Positions 53,219 to 64,000 of a stretch of 64,000 nucleotides of DNA are shown here, piece after piece. The notes under the pieces are model-generated. The model worked only from the letters and a program-made list of their open reading frames with translations, was not told the DNA's origin and did no database searches. How positions within the stretch are numbered: the stretch's first letter is position 1; every line of letters starts with the position of its first letter. The stretch comes from Beverwykella pulmonaria. Lineage: Eukaryota; Ascomycota; Dothideomycetes; Pleosporales; Melanommataceae. Location of the stretch: positions 1,046,561 to 1,110,560 of the forward strand of contig BCHH01000012.1 in assembly GCA_001599595.1 (NCBI GenBank), written 5' to 3'. The position numbers were made by a program, and so were the translations under genes.

Positions 53219-54100
53219 AATCAATTATTCGATTAGAACAAATGTTGAAGATGTGCTCAATGTCAAGGGTAACAGATGGTTGAGAGGCGGCCTAGACTGA
53301 ATAAGCAGCGAATGTGCAATGCAGAACGTTTGGCAGGACCATTAGTAGAAAGTAGTTTGGCCACGGTAGAGACGGTTTGATATTTGGTTTACCCGGAGAC
53401 CTAGATGGGGGCCAGGGTGAAGAGTGGGGACGTTGAATGCCGCTTAGTGATGTTGTTGTGTTGTTGCAGGTACCCGTCGGACTCTTGATCGCGCGAATGC
53501 CAGACGTTGATTTTAGCTCACGGAGTCGCGTGTATGGTGAGTGGTCGTTATTTGTGATGGCGTCAGTCGCTAGCGCAACCCAAGATAGACTAGCATGCTG
53601 ACCTCACCGTGCGGCCCCCAAACAAAACTCCGTCGGATCCTCCATTTAGACGCTCTGCCCACCAAAATATGCGCACCCACTTGGCACCGTCAGCCGGAAA
53701 ATTGACATCTCCGTTTCTCAGGCCCACCCTTGAAACCGTATTAACCTTTGTCGGAAGGATGGCTAAGCGTCTCACAGCCGATTTTGCTATCTCTAATTCT
53801 CAATCTCCACTTTCAAACCGTGCTCTCCCCACGGTACGAGATGGGTCTGGCATACTGCAATGTCCGGTCCAGCCCTCACCGAGTGGCAGTCCGAAAGCCA
53901 TACCACGAATAGCGATGCATGGTTTTGATGGCGTGGGGAGCGACGATGAACGCCTAAACAATAAGTACTGCTATCGAGATGCGGAAATATGGTAGCACAA
54001 GTCCTTCGCTTCAAATTTTCCCTTCCCACATCCATCGTTTCGTTTCGTTTCTTTCCTATATACATTCTTTTTTGCCCATACATTCATTTGATACCTCATC
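53219..54100. other. Promoter region between divergent genes
   Basis: No supported gene; the 128-codon plus-strand frame at 53609-53995 has no features. It separates the unknown gene (reverse) and the nuclease gene (forward). Pyrimidine-rich sequence (54010-54070) just before the ATG at 54101 is a typical fungal leader. Confidence 0.45.
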
Positions 54101-55825
54101 ATGAGGTCCTCACTCGTTTGCGCGCTGCTCATTGGCCTTACCCAGCTCACAGTTGCTCAAGAAATCAGCCGCTCCAATGAAGTTAGAAGCCCCGTACTGG
54201 AGCTGAAGCCAATAACTGGGCCTCTGGAAGGCCTTGGTGGTACAGAAGGCGTGCACATTGACGCTCGAGATCCCAAGAAGTCGAAGCCCAAGCCCAAGCC
54301 CAAGCCCAAGCCCAAGCCTACGCCTAAGCCTAAGCAAAGCACCGAAAAGGATACCCACAAAACCTCAACAAAGAAGACCAGTGCTGCGGTCAAAACTTCT
54401 GAAAAGAATACTAGTGCTCCACCAAAGTCGACAGCAACCCCGAAGACCACGACTAGCGCTGCGGCCAGTTCTACAAAGGCTGCATCCTCAAAGACTAAGA
54501 GCACTATGGTCAAGACGACTAATTCGGTCTCGCAGACCAAGTCTGGTTTCACTACTCGCACTACCACTACCAGCGACTCCGGCGACTTCTGTGAACTGGA
54601 TTTTAGCACCAAGAACGGCAAGCGCGCGCCCAAAACGTCTAATAGGAGGTGTGTTAAGCCAGACCCGACCCTCGACCCTCTGCACGTGACTGAGATTACG
54701 ATGTCGATCCCCGTTCTGAAGACCTACACCGAAACTTGCTCCGTCGCCAAGGCCGGCCAGGCCTGCTACCACTACTATTCAGTCATTGTAAACAACAAGG
54801 CCAAGAAATGGGACCATTTCACTTGCACTGACAGCCAGGACCGACATGATGGGCAGGCGACCGCCGTGTGGGAGAAGCAGCATCCCAAGAATGCGTGGAG
54901 GGACTACTTGCCCAAGGCAATGACCAACGCCAAAGGCGTTGTTTCGTGCCAGCGCGACGAGTACCCGCCGGGATACTTCAACAAAGAAGGCGCTGCGCAG
55001 ATCATTCGATGGCTGCCGCAGGCTGACAACAGCAAAGGAGGCGAAATCTGGGCAGGGTTCTGCGCAAAGAAAGATGGCGGCAAAGGGAACGGACAGCTTC
55101 TAGCCCAGAACAAGGCTAAAAATATTCCCGCCGGCAAGGTCAACGAAGATCTGGTAGACCTAGGCACAGGCAATGAGATAGCTAAGAAGCCTGGCGCCGG
55201 GGGCAAGGCGACCACAACCACACAGTTCCAAGCCACGTTTACCCGTGCTGTCTTCGAGATGGCATTCGATTGGGGCCTTAAGGGAAAGCCAGATGCTGGG
55301 AATGATTGGTTCTTGAGCGAGAACCCGTGCTGGCCCAAGGCTATTGCGTCCGATGATCCCGGATACAACTTGTTCACTGATGATGACTGGTACAAGACCG
55401 CTGGTTCTCCGGCTCAACAAGCTGCGCGCAACGCCCAGAAGGCTCTGTACGCCAACGACCCACCAGCGGCTTACGTCAGTACTGCCATCAAGCCCAAGAA
55501 GCGCGGCGCTGCCTTCTTGAATGAGCGCGAATTCGAGATTCTAGAAGATGGATACGGCGTGCGCAGCGCAAATATCTCGCGCCGGTTAGAAGATGGCGAA
55601 TTTGAAGTTATCGAATGCGCCAGCAAGGATTGCAAGGTGGAGAGGAGTCTGTTGAGTGAGGATGAGATCGCGGCGGTTATTCCGGCACCGGAGGAGAAGA
55701 GGGAGATGTTGCCTGCAAGGAGCGAAGTCTTACCCACGGCCGTGCCTGAGGGGAAATTCATTGTGCCGGCAGATAAGAGGGAGGCTGTTAGTCCAGAACT
55801 TCCGGTTGCAACAGCGGGGTGGTGA
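54101..55825 (+). CDS. Secreted NucA/NucB-type DNase-like protein with Lys-Pro repeat
   Basis: Intronless, 574 residues. Signal peptide 1-19 (MRSSLVCALLIGLTQLTVA). A Lys-Pro repeat (KPKPKPKPKPKP) at about 62-73 and a Ser/Thr/Lys-rich linker to about residue 160 follow. The core, about residues 165-330, has paired cysteines and the NucA/NucB-like block CQRDEYPPGYFNKEGAAQII then RWLPQADNSKGG and EIWAGFC. In that family the DEYP-type block supplies acidic catalytic residues. The C-terminal third (WFLSENPCWP, then RREFEILEDGYGVRS-like repeats and EVIECASKDC) has no recognised domain. If active it would degrade extracellular DNA, as a nutrient source, a weapon, or against host DNA traps. The basic linker could bind DNA or cell walls. 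Confidence 0.75.
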   Translation: MRSSLVCALLIGLTQLTVAQEISRSNEVRSPVLELKPITGPLEGLGGTEGVHIDARDPKKSKPKPKPKPKPKPTPKPKQSTEKDTHKTSTKKTSAAVKTSEKNTSAPPKSTATPKTTTSAAASSTKAASSKTKSTMVKTTNSVSQTKSGFTTRTTTTSDSGDFCELDFSTKNGKRAPKTSNRRCVKPDPTLDPLHVTEITMSIPVLKTYTETCSVAKAGQACYHYYSVIVNNKAKKWDHFTCTDSQDRHDGQATAVWEKQHPKNAWRDYLPKAMTNAKGVVSCQRDEYPPGYFNKEGAAQIIRWLPQADNSKGGEIWAGFCAKKDGGKGNGQLLAQNKAKNIPAGKVNEDLVDLGTGNEIAKKPGAGGKATTTTQFQATFTRAVFEMAFDWGLKGKPDAGNDWFLSENPCWPKAIASDDPGYNLFTDDDWYKTAGSPAQQAARNAQKALYANDPPAAYVSTAIKPKKRGAAFLNEREFEILEDGYGVRSANISRRLEDGEFEVIECASKDCKVERSLLSEDEIAAVIPAPEEKREMLPARSEVLPTAVPEGKFIVPADKREAVSPELPVATAGW

Positions 55826-56140
55826 TTATGGCTTTTGGACATTGGGCTGGGGTCGGGAAGTTCATTTAAACCGGTGGGACTTGAGGACTGTACTTGGCCA
55901 TGGTTAAAGGGCTTAGCAGGCGTTAAGTGGCTCGTTTCGCGTCTTGAGTGATTGTATAGTATTTTTAAACCATTTTATTATATTTCCAGCGCTATTAGAA
56001 CTTCTTCGTTCACAAGTTCAAAGTTTATTTCCTAAGCCACGAACTATCAAGCACTGAACCATCACAAAGCTTGGAAACTTCGACAGATGATCCACTGCCT
56101 ACAAAGTCTACATCCTTTGTCGGAGAGATACATAACTACC
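55826..56140. other. Short intergenic stretch between convergent genes
   Basis: Contains the 3' ends of the nuclease gene (forward) and the membrane-protein gene (reverse). No other content seen. Confidence 0.5.
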
Positions 56141-57431
56141 TCAACCAACATGACTCCCAAGATACACCTCACCCCAGCCTTCAAATAGCCCATCACTCCA
56201 CCCAATGATCATCCCTCTAAACCCGGGACTTCTCAGTTCCGCTGTACAAACAGTAGTCTGCCACTGCGTCTTTCTATATATCCAGACCGTATTTGTGACC
56301 CCAGGTGGTAGCCGATTCGCCTCAAAGATACCAAAAGCGACTAGTATGACTAGAATCAGTATGCCCCCAAACATGGTCAACCACGGCCGTTGCATCTTCA
56401 CACCTCTCCATTTTTTGCCATGCGCACATCGTAGTAGAGCCATGTCGAGGATCTGAAACGAGAGAGAGGCGGACAGACACACGATGTTTCCCGTGAGCCA
56501 GTCGGCTTGAAGGGTGGCGGGGAGGTGGATGCAGCCGATGCCGTTGCTGGCGCTGTCATAGATATCGTATTTTTTTGCAGTCGCCGGTTGTAATTCCGAG
56601 AGAGGAGTCGCGGAATGCGGGAGCACACCAGCTTGCTTCTAGCTCTGGTTTGGATCTTGATTTTCCGCGTACGACCATGACCAGGGCGGTAAGTTGGAAG
56701 GCGATCAGCACCAGGAGGAAAATGAATGCGACGAGGGCAACGATAGCATGACGGAGGATTTCCTCGGCTGGCTGGCATTTGACGAGCGAGTTTTCGTGTG
56801 AGTGAGGTGTAAGGACACCGTTACTACGTGTACTGAGCCAATCTAACTCCAGGGGAGGTGATGAGTGCGCCGTGATTGTTGGGCGCACTGGCGAGATACT
56901 TGCGTCTTCTTCCGCTGCTTACGTTAACAGTGTTGTACAACAGGTCAATCATAGGCAATTATATATACCTTTCACATCTTGAGGTGTATGTACCCGTTCG
57001 TTCTCAGCCTTTCTCCTCCACGGATTGCTCAACGCCCCCGTTAGCGCCGCCATCCCATGCTTCTCCACAATCAACACATCCATCTGCAACATAGCACCCA
57101 CGTCCAGGATTAGCGAAAGAGGCATCCACACCAAGATCTGTTCTGCCTTTAACTTCGTACTTTGAAAGCTCTGTGCTGTGAGCGCAATACCCAAAAGCGC
57201 TAGCGCCAAGGCGAGATATTGTGCTGACTCCCATCGTACGGCACGGATAATGCAGGCAGGTAAGTGGAATATTAGTAGGAATAAGGCGTAAAGCCATGGG
57301 ATCATGGTGCCTCCAGGATCGGGCCGCAGGTAGGAGTCTTGACAGCGGGCATTTTGGGTTGTGTTAAATTCGGAGTATAAGGCAGTAGAGTTGACACCAA
57401 TGAGCATATTAGGGGAGAAGGAGTACGCCAT
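56141..57431 (-). CDS. Multi-pass membrane protein, unknown
   Basis: Predicted 377-residue membrane protein. Three exons on the minus strand: 57431-56969, 56887-56629 and 56552-56141, with introns of 81 and 76 bp in phases 1 and 2; the two overlapping frames around 56556-56626 are reconciled by the second intron. Membrane segments: PWLYALFLLIFHLPACIIRA, YLALALALLGIALTAQSF, ILVWMPLSLILDVGAMLQM in exon 1; AIVALVAFIFLLVLIAFQLT in exon 2; LTGNIVCLSASLSFQILDMA and MFGGILILVILVAFGIFEAN in exon 3. Before TM1 the N-terminus is short with three possible N-glycosylation sites and two cysteines (NARCQDSYLRPD); the C-terminus ends with a Trp/Gly-rich segment. No family recognised. Start is the first ATG in frame. 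Confidence 0.7.
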
Positions 57432-59985
57432 TGGATTCCATGAAAAGAAGAAGGAGAAATCAGGAACGTAAGGCCGCTTTGCAAACAATAACCTATTCTT
57501 AAAGCAGTGACATATTGAGGCAGTATTTATCTCAGCTCTGTCAGGGGAACTGCAATTTTAAAATGCTCGCCAAGTTGTATAATATCGGGAACGAAATCTG
57601 CCTGCAGAGAGTAGCGATATTCGCGTAAGATGAAGGCGAGGATAGAAGCTCAGCTTTACCGCGTGGTCGTTAATCACAGTTTCAGGTCATGCGTGGAGGG
57701 ACTGAGGCTGAGGGCCAAGACTGCACGCGCGACTTTAAATTTTTCCGATTGGTACTGCGCCATTGTGGTTTGCTTCAGCCTTGTGCGACCAACGGATGCG
57801 TTCGGTTATATCTTGTCTGCCTTTTTTTTTTTTTTTTCCAATCATTTATCATTGATTTCTCAATGAAAGCGCATGCAGCCAACTGGGGCTATGGCGCACC
57901 TGCCCCTACCAACAGCACGATGGCCCATGGATCAGTTTGAATAGCAGGCCAGAGAGTCTATGTACATAAATGGATGTCTTTACAAAGGACAACACCCTAA
58001 TGGGTGGCATTCGCCGAAGAAAGCACTATGAGACTCTCCCGCTTATATCCTGCAAGTCCCCAGGTACCGTCCCCTAAGGTTGGGCCTAGGGGCGCAAGCA
58101 GAACTTTCGCTGAGGATGAGACTTGCTCCCTCTCTTTCGTGCTTTCCACCTACAGGGAAACGTCGCAAAAAACCTGCAGGCCCTAAGGGTCCCTCCATCT
58201 AGACAATGTGATGCTCCGCGCGAAAATGTAGACTATGGCCTGTTGCGAAGCAGAGACTTTGATTGCGGGTGTCCCGGCCGCAATAAGCCAGGCAGCCATC
58301 TACTGAGCCACCTCTAGGTGTGGAGAGCCGGTGCTCAGACGAGAGAGCCTTCGTATAAGGACTGGCGATTCCCCCATATATTGCTAGATCGAGGAGTAAC
58401 GGGGCTTCCTCCAAGTCTAGACCGAACGTGAAAATCCGAGCGGCGCACGGTCCATTTTGAAGAGATTGCAAGCTCATGAGAGAGCTGAAAGACAAAAGAT
58501 AGCAGCGCGCCTGCCACAACGCCTACAGCAAAAAAAAATGTTGGAAAACAGATTTAAGGAGGCATTTGAGTAGTCTTTCGATGAAAAATCGATAGATATC
58601 GATCTTTCGGCAACTTCGAAAAGTTGGTGTTCGGTATCTGCCTTGTTTAAGTCGAGTGAAGGTTTGTTGCAGTCAATGAAATGGTAGCAAGCTTGTCCAT
58701 GATGATCTGAATCAAGTAGTGGCAGGCAAATGTAAGCTGAGGAAACTAACTGTGTTGTTTTGCCTCTTCAATGTTCGAATCTCTGTTTTAGGCTGCATCA
58801 AGGCTAATCCTCTTTCACAATGAGCTTCGTAAATGGATTGTTCTATTCATAGTTAGGCTGCCAAGCACCTCGTCCACAAGAACTCTGGCGACGAGATATC
58901 CCAGCCTCATCACATCCACCTCATGTGAGCTCATCTCATCAAGCCTCTCACGCGACGCTTGATCGACGATTTGAATCACCCACCCGCCGTCCCTTTCAGC
59001 GTTGTTTTTTTTTTTTTTTGTCTTTTAGATAGCATCTCCCAGCTTCGTCTCGGTCTCCGTTCAGGTGGATCAACACCTAACTGATCGATAGAGAAGCTCT
59101 ACTCTCTCTACTCTGATAGGTGTGTCTTGCCAAGCTCACGACAAGCTTCAAGGCAAGCGCAATGCCTATCACGAGCCTGAGTATGAGCCTGAGCCTATCA
59201 GTTAATCACGTGAGGCGAGACGAGCTCTGGCCCCATCAGAAAACCCTTCAGAAGGAAAAGAAAAGAATGGGGGAAGCCGCGCCGCAATTCATGATGCTGT
59301 GGGGACGGTGCTCGATTTAGCTAGCGTCTTCTCCGACCAACTGCAGTTCCGCCGGACCCCCGCATGCTCCTCCAACTCAACTTCAATCTCTCTCTCTTTT
59401 CTTTCATATCATCCTCTTACCGAAATTCGGCCGCCTGAGTTGCTTGTTCGTCTCGATGGAGGAAAAACAGGCACAACTACGTGATGCAACAGCCTGCCTC
59501 AGTCGTTCTTATGCCCTCTTAGGCTCTGTCACTTCACCATCCCTCGATCGTCTACCCCGACAGCACTGGATATCTGATTATGTTAAGGGTTTAAGTATCT
59601 AGTCTTCGTTCTATTATCCCTCCTTCATTTCCATTTCCTGTCATCAATTTCCGATCGACAGCTTTGATCTTTCCTTTCTATTCGTCACCTTCACTTCCTG
59701 CTGTACACCGTCGTGTGCAATATATCAGCTTGTACAACATAAATTACCCGGTAATTACGTAGGATGGAATATTGCATCTCCAAAAGTTCTTCTCCGGGCA
59801 TGTTAAGGATTGTATATGAAGTGGGGCCCATCTCACCCACTGCCCCGCAGGTTTGCTGCGTACCTGGCAGATTGCTGCTCTGCGTCGAAGCAATGGACAT
59901 GAGCGCCCTAATTAGCATCTTGGAGCCATAACTATGAGGACAGCTTTGACCTGCGTCTTCCTCGTCCACACACCTCCACATCACC
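57432..59985. other. Gene-free stretch, 2.5 kb, with poly-T tracts
   Basis: No gene supported. T-runs of about 15 bases occur at 57821-57837 and 59006-59021, an imperfect GAGCCTGAGTATGAGCCTGA repeat at 59174-59193, and CT-rich leader-like sequence at 59370-59720. Frames at 58123-58519 have no features. The stretch is long enough for a missed multi-exon gene, but I cannot assemble one. Confidence 0.35.
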
Positions 59986-60840
59986 ATGATCTCGTCAATT
60001 TTCCTCGCTAGCCTAGCCATTGCGGGCACCGCCGCCGACTCGTGCTCACGCAAATTCCTCAAATCCATCACAGAGGCCTACCTCACTTCCCAGAGCGCCG
60101 GCGACGTCGCCAGCTTCCTATCCAACACCTCACCCGACCTCGTCTACACTGAGAATGCAAAAACCGTCAACATCAACAACTCAACGCTCTCACAGGCCAT
60201 AAAGTATGATTACACGTTCAGCGCCCACGACACAAAACAATGCGCCGCCTTCGTTGAGATCATTGCTGCGACGAACCCGCATCCATATGTGATCCATACA
60301 CGTATGGAGTTCAACGATAGCGGCTACGACGGTTTTCCGAAGGCGTCGCTCATTGAATCGATTGTCACAGACCAGGGTGATTGGCTGTTCAACGCTACCG
60401 GCACGCTCAACCTTGTCATGCCCGAGTCGTGGACCCCGATCCCGAAGGAGAAGCAGGACACGCGCGCCGTCGTGCAAGCCGCCGGAGACGCGTACTTCAA
60501 CCGCTTCGGCAACACCTCCGTCACAGTGCCCTGGGGTCCACCCTGCTACCGCGTCGAGGGCGGGCTCGCCGCAAAGGGGACATTGCACAACGACACCGGA
60601 TTTTGTGAGATGGTCTGGCCCAGCACAATTATCATTCCGTATCGAAGATATATTGTCGATGAGGAGGTGGGCGTTGTGGATATGTTCATTGGGTTTCCAG
60701 GCCTCGATAGGACGCAAGGGCAGGCTCCGATGCCGGATTCCCATCTGTTCAGGGTTGAGGAGGGGCGGATCAAGTATGTTCATACGGCGAGTGCTTGCGT
60801 GGTCAATGGGTGCGGGTTGAATGGAACGTTTGGTCGCTAG
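59986..60840 (+). CDS. Secreted DUF8021-like protein
   Basis: Intronless, 284 residues. Signal peptide MISSIFLASLAIAGTAA, then a SnoaL-like alpha+beta pattern: FLKSITEAYLTSQSAGDVAS, SPDLVYTENAKTVNI, and the family signature DAYFNRFGNTSVTVPWGPPC YRVEGG, with FPGLDRTQGQAPMPDSHLFR and GRIKYVHTASACVVNGCG near the end. Six cysteines and several N-glycosylation sites fit a secreted protein. This family (DUF8021 by recall of its pattern) has no established activity; SnoaL-like folds bind hydrophobic ligands or catalyse cyclisations. Start is the first ATG, preceded by a short pyrimidine-rich leader. Confidence 0.75.
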   Translation: MISSIFLASLAIAGTAADSCSRKFLKSITEAYLTSQSAGDVASFLSNTSPDLVYTENAKTVNINNSTLSQAIKYDYTFSAHDTKQCAAFVEIIAATNPHPYVIHTRMEFNDSGYDGFPKASLIESIVTDQGDWLFNATGTLNLVMPESWTPIPKEKQDTRAVVQAAGDAYFNRFGNTSVTVPWGPPCYRVEGGLAAKGTLHNDTGFCEMVWPSTIIIPYRRYIVDEEVGVVDMFIGFPGLDRTQGQAPMPDSHLFRVEEGRIKYVHTASACVVNGCGLNGTFGR

Positions 60841-62392
60841 AATAGCTGCTCTAGGGTAAGTTAGCAGGGTTGTATGAGTTGGTCATAAATTATGAGCAAA
60901 AGCAAACCATTAAGAAAGGACTTGATTGAGGATGCTGAGCCCTATGCTCTTCCTTTCCTTCACTGTGAAATTTTGAGGGCTTCACAAGTTAACTCAGACC
61001 TCTCATAATTCAAAGACAGACAAGAACGGCCGGATTGTTACTGGCTACGAAGCCAGCCTCTCCCGCTTGATTCACCATTTATCCAAGTAATTTGTACGCC
61101 TAATTTGCACGCCAATCTACCATGGTGTACTACAGCAAACCATTCGACTCGCCCATTTCTTCCTATTCTACAGTCCTCCACCCCGACCAACAGTGTACCT
61201 TCACCACAACCTTCACCCCGGACGAATGTTTCTGGAAAAACTCTTGCAAACCCTTCAGCACCTTCCTCCAAAAAGAATTATCGAGGTCATTTAACCACTA
61301 ACAGGTAGGACTACACGGCTCGTCGCCTCCGCCCCATACAAGAACCTGCTGAAGAAGCCCATTCGAGTCAATGGCCTTCATCATGGTGGAGCGGTGATCA
61401 AGCACTGCAGGCTTTGCCGAGCGTATGAGACAATTCAGACCCATATTCAGTATCAGACACCGGGGGTCTGTGCATTGCTTTAGTGAATAGAAGAAATACG
61501 CGTAGTATGGAGAGCGGGACATCATCAACGTCGGCGGTGGCATCAGGCTTGGATAGAGCCCGGACGTTGTCGGCACACTCTGGCCGGATAATGGTTTCCT
61601 TAAGCTACTAAGTTTCCATAGTGGTTAGAGTTATTTTACTAGAGACAACGTGAGAAGGTTATGTGTGAGGTTGACTTGCATGTCATGGGAAATTTAGGTA
61701 TTCGGAAGCTAGCACAGGGAAGGGCTTCTGAGGCAGTGAGTGGGGTCAGGCGAGACCCATTCAGTGAATGTAGAAATGAAAACCACACCCTTGCCAAGGG
61801 CATCGGGGAATCACTGAAAATATAGTTTTTAGATCGTTTCACTCGATAGCTGGACCCGCTAACATCTTTACTCTGTGTATCACTACTCCGGACTATAAAT
61901 TAGAAATGGAATATTGCCAGCAACCACACTGAAGAAGCTTTTAACGGCAGTCAGGGACCTAGTGTACAGCTGAAATTACTTGCATCATCAGCCTTTTAGT
62001 ATGAATTATCGTTCTTTTTATGTGCGTATTGAAGCTAGAATTATCGAGTTAACGAATCGCACCCAGCTTCAGACAGCCAGCTTGAGCTTAACACGTGACA
62101 TTAAGGTCTAGCTCGTGAGTGGCTAACTATAACGTAAACAGTCCATGTCACGTGGAGGGGAAATACGATGTTGTACATGGGTTAGTTTCTCCTAATTTAT
62201 GTATCCAGCCTCTCTTCACTTTAAGATAGTCTGACTCAATATGATCTCTGTGCTTTGCTTAAAACATTCTACTGTTACCTTGCAAGGCGATCTATCCCAA
62301 TTGGGCTAGAACCTCACCGCCTCCGATCTTCCAGCTATCGACCGATTCCAACTCACCCTCACATTTAGACCCACGACGAATATTTTATCGCA
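60841..62392. other. Gene-poor stretch
   Basis: The only candidate is a 59-residue plus-strand frame at 61122-61301 listed separately. CACGTGAC motifs at about 62093-62100 and 62149-62155 could be bHLH-type sites upstream of the F-box gene. Confidence 0.4.
61122..61301 (+). CDS. Possible small ORF, 59 residues
   Basis: ATG to TAA, single frame, starting MVYYSKPFDSPISSYSTVLH, with three cysteines (QQCTFTTTFTPDECFWKNSC) in the middle. There is no signal peptide. The organised composition, Phe/Thr-rich with spaced cysteines, is suggestive, but it could be a fragment of a lost gene. No family recognised. Confidence 0.25.
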   Translation: MVYYSKPFDSPISSYSTVLHPDQQCTFTTTFTPDECFWKNSCKPFSTFLQKELSRSFNH

Positions 62393-63787
62393 ATGACAGA
62401 AACACGGACCTCATCAGACCCTAGAACGCTGACTCATCTTCCAAACGAGCTTCTTGACAACGTCTTCTCTCGTCTTAGTGCCTCAGCTTGCCTAGCTCTC
62501 AGCCTCACTTGTCGAAATACAGTCCTCGCCGCGAACAATGCTCTGTACCAGAAGTACGCGAACCACATTCAAGATCGCAGCCGGATAGTCACTAGTATTA
62601 GGCCCATCTACCTCTTCCTGCGCACACTTTGCGAGCGTCCCGATCTGGCAGCGAAAGTAAAGAGCGTGACTGTGATGGGGTGGGACACGGAGACTGATAC
62701 CGCCAGGAATGGCAAGAATCTGTCCAGCCTGCATGTAGGGATGTCTGGAGTAATGGGTGAAAGACACGATGTCGGCCCCATGAATGTCGAAAAGTCGGCC
62801 AATTTCAAGGTTTTCCTAGAAAGAGCCATGGACTTGCAATTGATCCCACGCCAGAGCCGGGACTGGACGTTTGAGCCCCTACGAGCATTGAACACTCCTA
62901 TGGATATGAATAAAGATCAAGACCTGGTGCGCAACCTTAAGAACCAAGTTGAAGATGGCTACCTGGTTCTCGTTCTCGCGCTTCTTCCCAATCTTGAGCG
63001 CCTAAGCATTCGGAGATTAAGCTTCCACCCAACATTGGATTGGCAACATTTTCTCTCTAGATCACCAACGGCATTGAAAAAACTGAAGTATCTGAAAATA
63101 CAAGGTGTGAAAGGGGTGTGTACTACGGTGCAAATCTTAGATGTGCTTCCCCAGCTTCGTGAGCTGAATCTGTCACTGGTCCACGTAGAGGATCATGACT
63201 TCACGTGCGATAAGTTCCCAATCCCCCAGCTTACCAAAATTACACTATTTATGGCCCCCACCGCTCCATTTATCCTCGAGAAGCTAGCGAAAGGACAACA
63301 ACTTGAGAGATTTAGTTATACAACACATTCACGGCAGCGCTGGATTGGAAGGATAACCGATATCCTTTCTTCGTCAGGTGACTCACTCCGATCACTGACC
63401 CTAAACGTTAACCGGAAATCAATGCCTAATCAAGGATCTGAAGCCTTCAGTCTTCTCCAATTCACCAAATTACTGAATCTTGAGATATCATATCACACTC
63501 TCTTCCAGCCACTTGGAAGTGACGACGACATTCTAAGATACGAATATATCCTACGCCGACGAATACCATCAACTCTTCTATGGCTTTCGATCCGCTACGC
63601 CCATGGGCTCTCTATTCGTGGCCTTGAACAACTCGCACTCCTTCGAACGAAGCAGGGTCTACCGCCATTCTTGAGCGTGCGCATTTGCTTCACCGTAGGG
63701 ACTTGGCTTTCTTTAGAAGTGCAGGCCGGCCTACACCAGATCTTTTCTGAATGTGCAGGCCAGCTGTACATTCAGTTCACTGATTAA
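62393..63787 (+). CDS. F-box protein with leucine-rich-like repeats
   Basis: Intronless, 464 residues. An F-box lies at about 14-50 (LTHLPNELLDNVFSRLSASA CLALSLTCRN), which would bind Skp1 and recruit substrates to an SCF ubiquitin ligase. After a charged region the C-terminal ~280 residues form irregular leucine-rich repeats (LLPNLERLSIRRLSF, LKYLKIQGVKGVC, LPQLRELNLSLVHV, LRSLTLNVNRK, LLNLEISYHTLF) likely to bind the substrate. No signal peptide or membrane helix. Typical of the large, fast-evolving fungal F-box family. Confidence 0.85.
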   Translation: MTETRTSSDPRTLTHLPNELLDNVFSRLSASACLALSLTCRNTVLAANNALYQKYANHIQDRSRIVTSIRPIYLFLRTLCERPDLAAKVKSVTVMGWDTETDTARNGKNLSSLHVGMSGVMGERHDVGPMNVEKSANFKVFLERAMDLQLIPRQSRDWTFEPLRALNTPMDMNKDQDLVRNLKNQVEDGYLVLVLALLPNLERLSIRRLSFHPTLDWQHFLSRSPTALKKLKYLKIQGVKGVCTTVQILDVLPQLRELNLSLVHVEDHDFTCDKFPIPQLTKITLFMAPTAPFILEKLAKGQQLERFSYTTHSRQRWIGRITDILSSSGDSLRSLTLNVNRKSMPNQGSEAFSLLQFTKLLNLEISYHTLFQPLGSDDDILRYEYILRRRIPSTLLWLSIRYAHGLSIRGLEQLALLRTKQGLPPFLSVRICFTVGTWLSLEVQAGLHQIFSECAGQLYIQFTD

Positions 63788-64000
63788 GTTCTCTCGCTTC
63801 TTAGTTGTCACATCCGCCTATAGATAGAAGAGATTTATTTGAAAAGGTCCTCTCTTCCGAGAATAAGCCGAAGATAGCGGCACAAGAAGCCGCAAATGGA
63901 AAGATCAACACTGTTCAGAAGCATTCGGATGCAACACTACGACATATTTCCACCTCCGATGAGAGCATTCAGGATGGTGAAGCCAACTCAGACCATGGTC
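63788..64000 (+). other. Possible start of another coding region at the right edge
   Basis: After a stop near 63820 one plus frame stays open to the window edge (about 60 codons) and encodes a polar, acidic, Glu/Lys/Ser-rich sequence (KPKIAAQEAANGKINTVQKH, HISTSDESIQDGEANSDHG). It has no ATG before the edge and no recognised motif. It may be an internal exon of a gene continuing to the right. Confidence 0.3.

Noticed and set aside
1..64000. CRISPR arrays, bacterial promoters or ribosome binding sites, rRNA genes
   Set aside because: None seen; gene structure and introns are those of a fungus, and no rRNA or tRNA gene could be recognised by eye.

Overview
The window is nuclear DNA of a filamentous ascomycete (Pezizomycotina; I cannot fix the class). 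The signs are short 45-90 bp GT..AG introns, many with CTAAC-like branch sites, and fungal families such as HET, the rhodopsin-like membrane family, YAT permeases, DUF6594 and bZIP/DUF3425. Each gene has its own promoter and there are no operons. I modelled 20 apparently intact genes of recognisable family or coherent structure, a few doubtful small ORFs, several decayed genes and several transposon relics.

Region by region. 1-5.5 kb: an unidentified remnant at the left edge, a secreted polyamine-oxidase-like flavoprotein, and a secreted DJ-1/PfpI protein on the opposite strand. 7.6-19.1 kb: a decaying tract. It holds a cysteine-rich secreted protein with a frame break, a PAN/Apple membrane protein with an in-frame TAG, a transposase N-terminus, an MFS transporter relic, an SDR pseudogene with two lesions, one apparently intact rhodopsin-like gene, a hAT transposase relic, a complete 913 bp non-autonomous hAT element with 21 bp terminal inverted repeats and an 8 bp target duplication, and an FAD-monooxygenase relic. 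20.2-23.2 kb: a large HET-domain gene whose HET domain is split by ankyrin repeats. 23.2-27 kb: gene-poor, with a 17 bp tandem array. 27-38 kb: an aspartyl-protease-like membrane protein without visible catalytic motifs, a small spliced unknown gene, a DUF6594 protein, a Tc1-like transposase relic, a TRI14-like propeller protein and a secreted polysaccharide-lyase-like protein. 38.6-47.3 kb: a large propeller-like unknown protein, an amino-acid permease and a second rhodopsin-like protein. 48.6-53.2 kb: an aldo/keto reductase, a bZIP/DUF3425 regulator, an SDR and an unknown gene. 54.1-64 kb: a secreted NucA/NucB-type nuclease, an unknown multi-pass membrane protein, a secreted DUF8021-like protein and an F-box protein.

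Taken together, the window looks like accessory chromosome territory: secreted proteins, membrane sensors, self/non-self proteins and repeated gene loss beside DNA transposons. The AKR-bZIP-SDR trio is the only set that looks like a locally regulated module. The most unusual single object is the HET domain carrying an internal ankyrin block; the cleanest new mobile element is the hAT element at 16980-17892. All exon models are hand-built from splice signals and phase, without RNA evidence, and all family names come from recognised motifs rather than searches.
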